Assembly (NCBI GenBank): GCA_973895155.1
Contig: OZ316897.1
Coordinates: 1,302,001-1,366,000, forward strand
Length of the DNA: 64,000 bases
Direction: 5' to 3'
Source of the DNA: Marsupella aquatica
Taxonomy: Eukaryota; Marchantiophyta
The notes under the pieces are model-generated. The model was not told where the DNA came from, did no database searches, and was given only the letters and a program-made list of their open reading frames with translations. This document shows, one piece after another, positions 44,179-57,638 of this stretch. A program made the position numbers and the translations under genes. The stretch's first letter is position 1, and each line of letters starts with the position of its first letter.

Positions 44179-45602
44179 TGGCTGCTTTTACGAGTGGGTG
44201 TCATGGACATCCACGCCAAGATTTTGTTCATGGACCGGTACTCTGTATCGGATTGATGATGTATTCCAATCTGATAGCTAAATAAAGATGACGGCATCAT
44301 CTGCCAACAATTTGAATGACCTAACTACTTGAAGCCTCGGATCGTGTCATAGTAAGCCGTAGTTCGACATCAGGCCCGACATTCTTATCTTGACTATCAT
44401 GCAGTTGAGAGGCTCAGAGAAGCACATTTTGTGGTTTGCCCGTTAGTTTAGTCGCTCTCAATACACGAATACTATCGAGGGGGACCATCGAGGCAGGAGG
44501 ATGTAGTTAAGGCTCCAAGCGCAGTCGAAACAGGTGTGCGAAGCAATGGAGAAAGGCCAGATCACGGACCACCATCTGAGCCACACGGTCTCAAGATCGC
44601 CTAAGCCGTTAGCTTGTGAAATCCACCCGAGCAGAATTAGTAAGGGTTTTGGGTTTTTGATTTCCGTGGGTGCTTGTAGCTGCTGACGAACCCTCTCGAC
44701 CCCGTGAAGACTATCGAGATTCAGCATTACAATGCTACAGGTTTCTGCGAATTGTGGATAATCTTGTCAATCTGGCTGCGGCAGCGACGGTAGTCAAGTC
44801 ATGGACCCCGCAGTACTGACCGTGAGAGCGATGTACGCGCCTGTCAAGAAGGGCCCAGTCATCCCTGGCGTCCTTGTGATGGTCTCCGCCTCTCCGTTCC
44901 TCTTTCTCTCTTCCTCCCTCTGTGTGTGTCTCCCTCTCCTACGTTGCTGGTCCTGTGGTCCTTTGGGCTCCTCGTCGACTTTGAATCCCAGTCATTCATA
45001 CCTTCGTTCTATTCATTCGTGCTGCTATTCTCACTTCAATAACCTCTCTGTGACTTCCAGTCATTCTGTTGAATTCCTTCAAACTCTAGACGGTCATGGA
45101 CTCAAGCAATTTCCCGCTCCAATCCTTCACTCGAACAACCAGAATCTATCTAGGATCTAGGAGCTGTTTAGTTCATGATTCCTGGCTCAGATGTGCTGCC
45201 AGCCTTCTCCCTCTTGATACTCTCACTTTCCTTACTTGTCTGGGGTTTTTTGGACTCTGAAATTTATGGTCAAGGGATACGTGCAAAACGGGTACCGAAT
45301 GTTTGAAATGATGGTGGAGGGATATAATCGGAGCCCGTACTCATGACTGTGTTCTTTGTGCATTGACAATGGTAGCGATTCCCTTGACGAGATAATAGAG
45401 CCTCATAATTAAGGTTTTTGAAACAGATGGACTTGCATTGAAAGAAAGAACGGTGGTTACGCTAACTCGTAACTTCTGTATAGAAACCTTCTCAGTCCTT
45501 GAGAATTTTGGTACTGATCGATGAAAGGTGTTTTCAATTATCTATTTTCTGAGTGCCTAACCTGTACTTGACTTCTTGGTATCCCGTGCGGACGTTGGAC
45601 AG
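44179..45602. other. OST4 3' region; no exons for the GH31 N-terminus
   Basis: I looked for the upstream half of the sulfoquinovosidase-like gene here and found none. The open frame at 44,801-45,160 has no family resemblance. Nothing else is supported. Confidence 0.45.
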
Positions 45603-48134
45603 GATTGGGTTGGGCAGAGAAAGACCAGTGTTGGATGGCAATTATGGTGGAACTGGGAAGTCGACAGGGATCACTATCCTGGCTGGGAGCAGCTCGTGCA
45701 AGAATTTCGTCGACACGGTATCCGAACCATGACCTACTTCAACCCTCTTCTAGCTCCGGTTCGTCTTGTCCTCTACATTTCGTGGTGTGAGACAGACTCA
45801 CAGCATAGCGAAACGGAACTCGTAGGTGTTTATTACTGAGTCGCACAAAAATTATTTTTTAGCTAAGGACTTCATGCTCAAAGCTAAGCTTTCACATAGA
45901 ATTAAGTGGTTGTAGATGAGCTTTCCAGAAAGTATAGCCTGACGGTATGGTTGCGTCAGGTCAGAATTTGGGAAGGTTTGAACAATGCAGTTCTGCTATC
46001 AAGTAGCCGTTTGGTCACATCAAGAGCCCTGACTTCGAATCTTCGTTCAGTTTTACGAGGGAAGCATTTACGGTGCACAGCTTTTGACGGGAGATTGGGA
46101 ATGGAATTTTCATGTGCAGAGTCATGAAAAGTTGAACAGGCGAAGGGATCTATTTCAGGAAGCTCAGGATCAGGGTTTTCTAGTGGGAAGCAAGCTTGGA
46201 TCCCCATATATGATTCCCAACACGAGCTTTGATGCGGGGATGATTGATTTGACGAATCCTGGTGCTCGAACTTGGCTGAAAGGCATATTCAACGACATGA
46301 TCCAAACGGGCGTCCGAGGCTGGATGGCTGATTTTGGAGAGGCTTTGCCATTGGATTCTTCTCTTTCTTCAGGTTTGAACCTCTTAACTATGTTTCTAGG
46401 AGCTACCTTCAATATATTGTTGTTTTCTCGTCTCTCGTAGGATTTATGCTTGATTGATACATAAGTGAAAGCCTCAGAGTTTGCAAAGATTCCAATGGCA
46501 AAGCCTCTAAAGAATCTGCCATTCCTGGGTACCTGCTTGTGAAGAAACTCGAAAATTGTGTAAGTGACTGAGGTCTGGCCACTCAATCACTTGTTCGCTG
46601 AAGTCCAATTGTTCCTGCAGACCACTCTTGGCAACCTGGTTCTGTTTGATTTGTCTGATTGCGTTCACGGACGTCAACTTTCAGACGTTTCGTTGTTTCA
46701 ACTTTCATGAAATAAAGCGAGAATGGATTTGATTGCAGGAGCAAGCCCGAGGACGATGCACAATCGATACCCCGAGATGTGGGCCGAGCTGAACCGTGAG
46801 TTTGCGGAAGAATGGGAGGCTAAGCAGAAGGAGCGCAAAGAGAGAAAACCGTCAGAGGGCAGAGGTATGTTGATCGAGGACGAGGACGAGGAAAATGAAG
46901 ATGAGGACGATGAGAAGCTTGTGTTTTTCACACGAGCCGGCTACAGGGCAAGCGCTCGCTGGAGCACCCTGTTTTGGGAGGGAGATCAGATGGTGAGCTG
47001 GCAACGCAACGATGGGATTAAGAGTGCCGTGACAGGACTTTTGACACGGGGATTGTCTGGATTCTCGCTGATCCACAGCGACATCGGTGGCTATTGCACG
47101 GTCGACCTTCCGCTCCTGCGGTACCGTAGAAGCGAGGAGCTACTCTTGCGATGGATGGAGCTGAACGCCTTTTCAACCATTTTCCGAACACACGAGGTTG
47201 GTGAATGGAATTCAGACAACGGGCTGGAAATTGTACTGATTAGAGTTGAAGAAACCCATACCGAACAGTCAGCTAAACCCAACACGTTTTTTCCGACCTG
47301 CAGGGTAATGTACCGGAAGCAAACAGTCAATTCTACTCTAACGAGCGAACTCTCTATCATTTCTCACGTTTTGCCAAAGTTTACAAAGCTTGGGAATTCT
47401 ATCGGCGAGCCCTCGTAAAGGTAAGACCGCTTTCTCTGTCCCGGAGCCATCTGGGCTCTCTACTGCACCCATCTCTTACTGACTGAAAGTCTTCCTTCAC
47501 ATGCTCATCTTGCATACAATTCCTTCTTGAACAATCATATCCGCTTTCTTACATTTCCAGAACTGGCATTCTAGAAATCTGCTTGAGAATGACGTGCAGT
47601 TGGGAGTTACATATATCCAACTTTCAAGGAAATTTATTGTCAGTCCTAGCTTTTGAAGCTCAGTGTCAGGTGGCCTTATCTATCACGGTAGCCACTCTCG
47701 ATTGAAAGGGTCTTGAGGTTGTAGATCAAGTGTTGTCAATGTGGAGCTAGCGCGTTAACGGGTGATCGGTTTTCTTCCAGGAGGCAGCAGCAACCGGATT
47801 ACCGGTCGTAAGGAATCTGTTTCTCCACTACCCACACGACATCCGCGTCCAGAGCTTCACATACCAACAGTTTCTCGTAGGTACTGAGATTCTTGTCGTT
47901 CCAGTTCTCGACAAAGGGTGTAGCCGAGTGCAGGCGTACTTTCCAGCCGGAGAGGTTTTGGAGGAATGGGAGCATTTATGGACAGGGCAAGTGTACGCTT
48001 CTTCTCCACAGCAAGGCTTGGCGGCATGGATCGACGCTCCACTGGGAGAGCCTCCAGTGTTCACTAGAAGGGGCTCCTCCATAGGCAACAGATTCAGAAA
48101 AAATCTTGTCACTGAAGAAATTCTACCGGCCTGA
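45603..48134 (+). CDS. GH31 sulfoquinovosidase-like glycosidase, 5'-truncated (5 exons)
   Basis: Exons 45,603-45,758, 46,120-46,372, 46,739-47,196, 47,304-47,420 and 47,781-48,134. All have GT-AG junctions and agreeing phases, giving about 446 residues. The DWVGQRKTS...WWNWE start, GWMADFGEALP (nucleophile Asp) and IHSDIGGY (acid/base Asp) place it with YihQ-type sulfoquinovosidases, which release sulfoquinovose from the plant sulfolipid. Family members are usually 650-700 residues or more; the first 250-300 (beta-sandwich) are missing, and OST4 lies 1.4 kb upstream. An acidic insert (EDEDEENEDEDDEK) follows a Lys/Arg/Glu-rich stretch inside the catalytic domain. It is either a truncated gene or one with unrecognised 5' exons. 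Confidence 0.8.
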
Positions 48135-49641
48135 TTGACTGAATCTTCCGTTACAACTCCATTGCATTCTGTATCCATAGGGTTTCTGATCTTTGGAGGC
48201 TCAATTCAACCACAATGTAAATAATTTTTTAATGGATCCATATCAACACAAGCGAAGTAGAGTCTAATTTCAGGTGATGATATCGATTTTCCTGGCCCGC
48301 TCTGGTCAGGGCTCCAATTGTAGTGAGTTTGATTGATCCAGTTTGAAGGAGATTTAGCAAATTATGAAGAAGTTCAATGGAGGCTTAGGACAATTGAAGT
48401 TATTCACAGACCAATTTGTCTGATCAGAGCAGACTTGTTTTGGAACATCAAGTTGAGTGTAAGTAAAAGCCCGCATTGGCTCCATTTTGCTGCCGTATTG
48501 GCTAGACGAACTGGAATGATAGACGGCTGGTGTCAAGAGATAGCAATGAGTCCATAACGCTTGCTTGAGCATTCTTCTGTCGCAACCTCTTGACATGCCA
48601 AACAAGCTTTTAAAACATACTGTTTTACCGTCCCTTATGATCGAAGGGTCATCAATACTATCTAGTCTGTTAAGTGTAAAGAGGCAGTTTGACACTCCCT
48701 ACTGGTGCTCTACTTTGGGAAGAAGTGTATGTAAGCTAGAACAGGCAAGTAGCAGATGTCCCGTACAGCTCTAGACTTTTAAATTTTGAAACTAGGCTCC
48801 AAGCTCAAGAAATCAAAATAATTGAGGCTGCCTAGGATATGCTCTACCGTCGACAGAGACCCACCTCCTACAATATGCGGGGAACCAATCTATAACACGA
48901 AAATCAAGCAAGCTTGGAGTCATCAATCTGCCTTTGTACATAACAGCCTAGTCTTTGAAGCTCTCCTGTGCTGGATTTTCGACAATTTGGTACAGCTGGC
49001 GAAGGGAAGCATTGTAGAGCTTGTAGGTCAGTTTCGAAGATTTTGAGCTCGAACTGGTGGAGTTCGTTTGGAAAATCGTTGGATTCCCATAATGCATTGG
49101 GACATAGGGCCTATTCCAGGGCAACTGACCACACTTCTGCTGCTGGAAAATTTTCACCACAATTCCTGTACAGCATCTCCATGCCTAGATGCCCTTCCAT
49201 ATATCTCATATGGGGAAACTACGCAAACGTTGAGATCCCTTCGCAGATCAATTTCCGGTGTATCTTGGGATCTTGCAAACCTTTCACACGTTCATGGGAT
49301 TCACGTGCTTCCGTTGGTGTACTTTCGAGCTACTTACCCGATATACCAGACCTCCTGGACGTTATTCTCAGAATTCGCACACTGAACTGGGGGAACAAGA
49401 AGAATGACGGAAAAAAATTCCAGCAGGAGTAACTCGTGCAAATTTATTAGTAAGGGAATACAGGAAGCGAAAGCAGATTGGAACTTTGTCTCAATGAGCT
49501 AGTTACCACCAGATGTGCATCGAGCATAGGCGGCATAAGCTGGCTATATCGTTGGAAACGTAACTTGGAAGTCCTTACCAAAAATTGTACAGGCAGCCTT
49601 AGCGCCTCCTCCATACTAGGTACATGGCAATTAAGCAGACC
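48135..49641. other. Intergenic between convergent genes
   Basis: Holds the 3' ends of the GH31-like (plus) and MTP (minus) genes. No additional exon is supported. Confidence 0.5.
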
Positions 49642-52258
49642 TCACTTGTAATCATGCCCGGCATGTTCAGGTCTATGTGAGACCTCGTAGTCAAGGTGGA
49701 CAAAAGCACGCTCGATATCAGGTAAGGATTCCAGCTTGTTCTGTAGGGACTCCCCGATATCATGTGCTTCCTCTAAAGTCATGTCTCTAGGCAGAACAAT
49801 GTCCACCTCTGCAAAATAATGCTCTCCAAATGTATATGCTCGAACTGTATCTATTTGGCGAATGTGTTTGTGATGGTTCCAACACAGGTAGGTCAGTTTC
49901 TTCAGGTAGTCCGGACTTGCAGTCTTACTCGCCAAAGAATTCACATTCTTCTTCACGGCCATTGACCATGTTCGTATTGTGTACAGAGCCAGCTGCATAA
50001 CGACACAAGCAAATGACAATCACTTAGGGAAAATTTTCTCACTCCCTTCAGCTCAAAGAACTTGGAATTGATCTATCTTCCACTGGAAGCAATAGGTAAT
50101 CCACACATGGGTACATACACACGAAGCGCACCAGCTGAACATGGGAACAAGACAAACTCGCAACGCTTCTGATCCAAGTCAATGCCAGGATCGGAGACTT
50201 ACCAAAATAGCTCCCACGGGATCAATCCACCAGCCAAAGAGGGACGCCAAAAGGGCTGCTAGAAGACCGATCACATTGGTGACAACATCAAAGAAGTGAT
50301 CAAGGGCATATGTTCTGACAATCTCATTATCAAACAGTCGACAATACAACATGAGACACAGCTTCACTACTGATGCTCCCGCCATGATTCCCACCACCCA
50401 AAATCGTTTGGACCCACGAAGATCAAAAGAGTGATCCTGTAAACAATCATGAGACCCAACGTACAGATAAGTAATAGACCTACAGGAGAGCAACACGAAA
50501 GATACTAAGATGCTATTAGGAGCTTTGTTCTTTGTTTGCAAAGAAGGACAAGCAGCACTTAGCATCTACCCAGACAGTCAAGAGCAGCATCGATGACCAA
50601 CAATGACAACGATGCAGCGCTCCTTCAGGCAAGTCAGCTAACACCTACTTTTGATCGAACTTCTAACATGTAAACCAAGCCAAAAAACCGTCAGAAAATG
50701 GAGAGTTCCGGTACTTGCCGCGGATACGAGTCTTTTAAGAGATTCATAGATAATCAGTAGACCCAATGTCGCCATAACGGATGCAAAAACCAGAATACCC
50801 TGCTCAATGTGTCAAAACCAGGATGTTACATTAATTAGAAACTAGAACTGCAACTCCTGGTTACAGACTCTACAAAATATTTTACTGGATCGAATGAAAC
50901 CGTCGCAGATTATAGGCATAGGGTTACAGGGACAAGTTAGGATATGCAGTCTTTCTGATCGAAGCATGACTCCCTGTCTAGGAAACCCCTAGTACGGAGA
51001 GACCTATCATATGCCTTTCAAGTAACGCCACAGCAGCTAACAGCAATAGGGTTGCCCGTTCTCTTGAAGAAGAAAATCTAGCCTTAGCCTTTCTGAAACA
51101 ACTGAACATTGACTGCCAGGACCTGTGCGCTCCTTTTCACAGGGAGAGTATGTTTGAGCGGCAATCAATGTCTATGCTGAATCAATAAACGCGGTCCATG
51201 ACCAAAAAACTATGGCATTTAGCAACTTTGAAGGTGAAATGGTTAGAAGAACGTACGATTGGTTGCATCCTGTTCTTGCCGATTGGATACAGATACGGGT
51301 TGGGTCTTCTTATCGAGTGAGACGTGAACCATAGAATGAAGCCTGATAGGAGATCCATGAAGGAATCTAGGGTAGAAGCCAAGATGGCCAGAGATCCACT
51401 CTTGACGGATGCAAATAGTTTTGCTGCAAACAGTATAAGGTTGACTACATTGGAAATTCGAATCGCACGAACTTCTCCCCTTTCGATTTTTGCCCTTTCG
51501 TCCTGCGGTGTTGAGGAGCAAATTTGCAAAAGGACCGATTAGCTTTATTTGACCTTAATGGAGGGCGGTGTCAATCTGTTGATAATGCAGACGACTCCAC
51601 AATATTCTACGACATTTTACGTCTGTGAGTAAAATTATTGGGGTTGAAATCCGGAATTTCTGAGCTCAAAGACTACTCGATTTGGTCCACACTCATTTCT
51701 GTGAACTTCTTCCGCGTATTTCTTCACTTTCATGCACCTAAGCTTACCTTACCATAGTTGTGGTAGGCCGGTATCCATGCTCTGTGATGTCGTCCATCTC
51801 TTTGTACGTATCCAGCATTTCGTCTTGGTGCCGATAATATTTAGCAACTCCATTGTCAAATCCTGCAAACACATGACATCAGCTTATTACATGCTCGCAA
51901 TTATATATCATCGCAAATTGATTCGCAAACCTATATATTGGCTACTCATTAGAAACAGAAACGGCAAGAAGGTATTCTCTGTGAAGCCCAACACTTTATT
52001 TACAGAAATTATCAAATTGGCAAATCATGAACACGGAGTGTGTAGGCATTGGCAGGACGCACCGAACACTTTGAGGCATTTATGTAGGCTCGCTTGCAAA
52101 GAATCTGGAGAGTTTTCGGACATTCTTTCACGGGGGAATCTGTTGTAATTGAGACGCCACGTGAGATCATCTGTCCTGCCGCTGGTCCAGCCCAGCGACT
52201 CGTCCTGGATCTCCTCGCCTGCCCTCCCATCTGACCCTAAGGCCTCCATGTCGGCCAT
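49642..52258 (-). CDS. Cation diffusion facilitator of the Mn group (MTP8-11-like), 6 exons
   Basis: Exons complement 52,258-52,063, 51,862-51,753, 51,502-51,257, 50,799-50,719, 50,436-50,203 and 49,992-49,642. The sum is 1,218 nt, giving 405 residues from the ATG at 52,258. The protein has a cytosolic N-terminus, several membrane segments and a C-terminal domain with HLDYE. The two metal-site motifs read DSFMD (148-152) and DHFFD (257-261), the DxxxD signature of plant Mn-CDF transporters, which move Mn(II) out of the cytosol into Golgi, prevacuolar or vacuolar compartments. Stretches [26 protein letters not shown] and YTIRTWSM are close to MTP9-11. Exon 4 ends in a GC donor (GCG/GCAAGT). 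Which MTP number it is was not decided. Confidence 0.92.
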
Positions 52259-54425
52259 CACAACAGTAACTCCAGTAGTCCCTTGCCCAGATTTGCCTGT
52301 CTGTGCGTCTTTGTAAAAAGTTGAGACTCAGATCGTTCTTTGTGTCCTAATCGACGCCTTCGATTATAAGGTTACTCACGAATTTTATGATCTAAACGAT
52401 CAGTCATTCCTGACAGGTGCGACCTCCATTTGAAATGTTCACTTCCAATTCAAAGGCAAGTGCACTGAAGAGTGATCGCTACAGGGGCCCGTTGTTCAGG
52501 ACCGATTTCCCATTCGGATCCGATTCGGAGGCTCAATGTGATCTCTGGAAGGCTCCTTTGCTTGTCCGATCTCCAATTCAAAGGCTCCTTCCACTTGCAT
52601 GAATACCCCACTCGACGGCCTTCAGACGGATGTCAGCACAACTTCTTCTGCTCCTCGGAAAGACGCACGTCATCGCCTTGCACTCGATCCAGGAATTGAT
52701 TGGATGCCACGTACATCGGAATCAGACGTCACCTGGGATCGGATACCACCTGCAAAACGAATGACATGGCCGATCAGATCAACAATAAAATACCGCACCA
52801 CGACATCATGAGCAGGATTGGCACGGTAGTGTCTGTACAGTACTAATAATAATGAGAAAAATTAATTGTTTCTAGCAGATTATTTTGCAGTACTCCGACA
52901 GTCAAAACGGATTCACGTTCGTGGCGAGATAATTGTTTCTCGCAGATTATTTTGCAGTACTCCGACAGTCAAAACGGATTCACGTTCGTGGCGAGATTCT
53001 GTCTTCTGGGGCAAGCCTTTCATTCAGGATTAGTAGGGCGTATGCTGCACGCATTGCTGATTCATCCAATGTTTTCGTTTCAGTTTTCCGACAGCAGAAT
53101 CTTGTACCTATCCACAGAGTGTGGTTCATTAAGAATTAGGCAAGTGAATAAGATGCAATTTAATGGGTCCTACAAAACAATGGCCGATGATGACCTTTTG
53201 AGAGGCGTGAGAACACTGAACGAGAAGAAGGCTCAAGCAGTCACGTGCATCCCCCGCTCAAGCAACTCGTTTAACTCCTAACATACAGTAGTAGTCACCG
53301 CGTTGTGCTGGAGCAACTTTTTCTAAATCCCGTCAATCCCGTCCTGGTGCACGCCGACCTTTGCTTCTCCTGCGTTTCGTCTCCAAATCATGCGAGCTGC
53401 TTGAATTCTTTCAGTGTGGGTGCTCTTGAAGTACTGGAGTGAAGTTTTCTCATGGCAAAACCAAAGGGAAGGAATCAGCAGGATTTGAGACAATCACCGA
53501 GACATTTGAATTCGAAGACAGGCTCTATTTTCAACCGATTGATTCGATAATCAACCGAATGACATCACCGATCAGACCACTCCAGTACTCTAAATGAACT
53601 GGAATGAAGTTCTTCTCATGGCAAAACCGAAAGGCTTGAATCAGGAAACTTTGCGCACTTCGCAGGTACTACTCCCGACTGTCATCTACAATACGATTCG
53701 CTTCGTGATCTCGTGAGGTAATTGCAATTCTGTGCATCCTGTCTTCTAGAAATCGATTCGCTTTGTGATTCCGCGTGGGCTACTGTACTATTCTCTACAT
53801 CCTGTCTTCTAGAAATCGATTCGTTTCGTGATCCTCGCGCAACTGAAGGCTTAGTTTGCAATTCTGTACATCATGTCTACTAAAATCGATTCGTTTCATC
53901 AGCAGAGCTCTCGCTTCGTCGTTGGCTGGCATCATGCAGAGCCAAGCTTCTGTAGCAACCCAGCAGATCTCATACACTCCCCTCTTCCCTCGAATTTCCC
54001 CGAACACAACTCGAAGATGAAGAATTTTGGGTCCTGTGACAACAAACATATATGAATTGGAACCCTGGGTCTATTTTCATTTTTTATACTCCCACTCATA
54101 TATCAAGAGGGCCTATATTCATTTTTATACTTGCACTCATATATCAAAGTGTAAAAAAACAAAAGGAGCCCCAACCACACAGGCCAAAGACCCAATCAAG
54201 GGGTGAAGGCAAGGAGCGAAATGAGCTATGTACACATCATTGTTGGGCATGGCTGATGAAATAACTGTGACAACAAGATTGAACACCACTGGAAAATGTT
54301 ACATCGTGAATTCAGGGAGCTCTTTCAAATTTAACTAAAATAAAAGTTTAAAGACACCATGGCTAACTCACCCTCACTCAACAAGAGTGTGGTCCATAAG
54401 TCGTGCTCGAAGTCATGCGGCTAAT
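52259..54425. other. Intergenic with duplicated segments
   Basis: Presumed MTP promoter at its left. A 67-bp unit is tandemly duplicated at 52,864-52,930 and 52,931-52,997 (one mismatch seen). At 53,430-53,900 a unit with CTCATGGCAAAACC and a unit with ATCCTGTCTTCTAGAAATCG recur two to four times. No gene is supported. Confidence 0.6.
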
Positions 54426-55509
54426 TTAGATTGCTGCTAGTTCTTGCGGTCCTCTGATCTCCTGGTGTTGTTCCGATCTCTTGTGCGCATGCGATTTGAT
54501 GGGCAATGTTGTGGGTGACAAGAGGAAACATTGTCGAACTATGTAGTGCAAAAAGCAATACACTTCAAGAACTTCTTCCTCCTTGTATGCCAAAATATCC
54601 AGCAGATACACTTTACTGACCCAAAGTCGCCCATCATGATCAATGGAGATGAATTTCCAGACTGATGCATTGGAGAAGGTCCCCCACACCATGCAATTGG
54701 GTCTCCTCTCTCGGTGAAGACATGCTGTCCGGCGTAGCACTGCCAAATGGCCACATTGTCCCAGGAACAGCTTCCCCCTACTGCTATGAGATGGGAATCA
54801 CTGGGTTGTGAGTAGTCCTTGATGCCCCTCCCTCCAACATGTCCAATCAGGTAATCAAGAACACCGCTGAGCTTGCAGTCCTGGCCGTCCATCAATCCTG
54901 GACCAGACTCCATCTTCACTTCACAAAAGATGCGCAGCTTAGACTCAAACTCAGCCTGGCTAATAACATCTTGTAGGAAAAGATCTAGGATAGTGCGCAG
55001 ACTGGCCTCGGAGTTCATTGACCAAACTCTAGACTTCTGAATGACAAAGGACATGAAGCACTGAGAAGGGCGAATGTTGTTGTCAAAATCATCAACAATC
55101 CACGTTTTCTCAGTACATATGACACCTGCGATGCCTGCAATTTGATGTAAATTGGCTTCAGTGAAACTCACACTCCATGTTTTGGTCGGGCTAATGGTTT
55201 TGAGGAAATCGAACCCCTGTTCCAACGTCTGAATCTGCCATTGATGCAGCTGGATCCGGCTTTCAAACCGCGAGAGCTGCCTTTGGAGATCTTGGAAGCG
55301 CTCATTCTCAATGCATTCGAGCTCAGTCTTCTCTTCATCTGTAGAGTTGTTCTTGATCCTTAGCTGTACTGGAGCGATGTGTTGATTTCTATTTCAATGC
55401 GCCCAATTTTGTCGTGAAGTGAGTTGATGCATCTGTTGATGAGCGTGATTTGTTCATAAGCGACCAACATTCTACCTTGCAAATCCTCAGGCTTAAAAGA
55501 GCCCTCCAT
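54426..55509 (-). pseudogene. Broken coiled-coil / PD-(D/E)XK-like gene
   Basis: From an ATG at 55,509 the minus strand encodes a coiled-coil-like N-terminus (LQGRMLVAYEQITLINRC). It then needs a one-base shift near 55,375 to continue as RIKNNSTDEEKTELECIE. The nuclease-like part has SGVLDYLIGH, then HLIAVGGSCSW where E-x-K (VEAKK) is expected in this plant/fungal family. A second shift near 54,740 is needed to continue as LRRTACLHRERRP, then VWKFISIDHDGRLW. Two frameshifts and the lost E-x-K argue for a pseudogene. The family assignment is from pattern only. Confidence 0.55.
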
Positions 55510-57638
55510 TTTACCGTGACGTCCAGTCCTAGCAGAGCCAAAATTGAGACAAGCGAATGCGACAGCAAGAGGTAGAGAATCTGCAATCTGTTTCACAGTG
55601 CAAAATTGTCAACATAGGGCCACTTTGGTACCGACACCTAACCTATTCCGTTCAACTTTACTATGAAACTTAATCCAGTGGAACTGGACCGTTAAACCTT
55701 CCACCAACGGATCAAGTGATCTACCCGAGTGATCTACCCGAGTTAGATTGCTGACCTTGAACAAACAGATAAGCAGCTCGGAAAGCAGCTCCTAGTTTCG
55801 AATTGGCAACAGCAAACACACTCAAACCGACGACAGTTGAATTGCTCTTATTGTATATTCTTGTATATCGAAGAAGCAAAGAAAGACATAGCCGAACAGG
55901 CAGAGGTTGGAAAATAACGACGAGTGTTGGGCTCTGCCGTGTGCGTGGGTTGCTTCGACCTCAACACACGGTTCCAACGTCGTTTTGTGACACACAAGAG
56001 GAGACCTTCACTCATTCGTCCAATTCGTCCAACATGATTGACATGACCAGTGAGGATATGAATTCACAAATAGGGGATACTTTTTGACTTCTGACGGAGA
56101 GAGAGTAAAAATTCCAGTAGAAGACCTTTGTTCCCCTTGCAAGCTATTGGCACCCGACACTTTGGTAGGTTTCCCACGGGAAAGGCAAACATCTTTTGGA
56201 GAGAAAAAGAAAATTCTATGAATACAAAAAATATGTCGGGCGATGCAAAGAATATACAATGGGCGACAAACATAAATAAAGTTTAAATGATGGCTAAAAA
56301 GAAGCATTGTGATATAGGGTTGAATCACCTTAAACAACAAGTATCTGCACTCACAAATGGAAAATGAAACACCTCACCTTCAAAAACACGAAAGATGGAA
56401 GGGGGTGGGCAAGGGTTAAACTTGGCCCCATAAACTTGACCAAAACCTAACAGAGAAACAAAAGATAACACCGCCCCCATCCCTCCAACATTATTAAAAA
56501 ATAGGAAAACAAAGTGACTAAAATTAAAATTAAACTAATCAAAATAATATATGTATGCTCCTTATCATAAACCTCCCATCTAGGCTTTTGTAGGTGTCTC
56601 CTATGTAGTAAAGTATAGGCGTATAGGTATAAGTGTATCACCTCTATCATCATATTTTGATAAATCAATTTATTATTGTATGATATAATTCATACATGTA
56701 ATGAACTCTAATAACCTATGGTACATAGCTCCCCTCATCAGATAATATGACGTTCAACGGCACCCCATTGTACACAATCCAATGGTGACAAAAAAGGCCC
56801 AAAATGTCTTTAGTGGCCATTTTTATTCACTGGCTTCACATATCATAGAAGTAGATTGAGAGACCTACAAATTACCAAGGATGTCTATCTCCTTTTTTCG
56901 TTGGCCTCATCAATGCTAGATATACTCTGCAGAAAAAGAGGGTTTGGCTGACTTCCATCCGAACTGCAAAAAATCTATCAGAGCATTTTGGCTAACATGG
57001 AGGTCCATCTTGGTTTCAATTTCCATTCACCCTCTTCGTTTGAGTTTCGAGTTTGTCCTCGCTGGCCCTCCTCAAGTTTGACTGGGTTGTACGGTGTTTG
57101 GCACTTGTTAATAAATTAGTCTTTTTGGTTGTTCGAATGAAGATAAGAGGCATAGAGAGGACGATTTGACCAGATCACCACATGATATTTAATCAACCTT
57201 AGTCCTTTGTGTTGATTACTCATCTTTTCTGCCTCAATTGCAGAGTGATTTCTATGGATAGGCATACCCCAAGATAAAACCATAGCCCAATGCCATGAAT
57301 TGTGTTCAAAGCTCTAAAATACAGAATCACAATTTGGCAATAGATCCTACATCCCACTTCACAGACCCAATGCGAGGTATAGGCGGGTCAAGTATAACGA
57401 GTTGAAGTGTACTCCTGAACTCCTAATGTGCTCCAAGTCGTTCGCTTCTCTCGTAGACTAAAGATGCAGGCCCTAAAAGTGAAATTTCTCCACCCAGTGC
57501 CCATAAGATACGATCAAGTATCATGACACAAAAATGAGGACAAAACTTCGGCTCTGAAATTTCAACCTTGTATGTTGCACATCTGTGTTTGGGAGGTACA
57601 CAACTTAGCCCCGCCCATATTCCCAAGAGAACTGTAAC
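55510..57638. other. Intergenic
   Basis: No gene seen. AT-rich between 56,200 and 56,700. The right end is the 3' UTR side of the TFB1 gene. Confidence 0.45.

Noticed and set aside
44801-45160. Open frame as the N-terminal exon of the GH31 gene
   Set aside because: No resemblance to the GH31 N-terminal sandwich; it is Ser/Leu-rich and lacks a usable junction.
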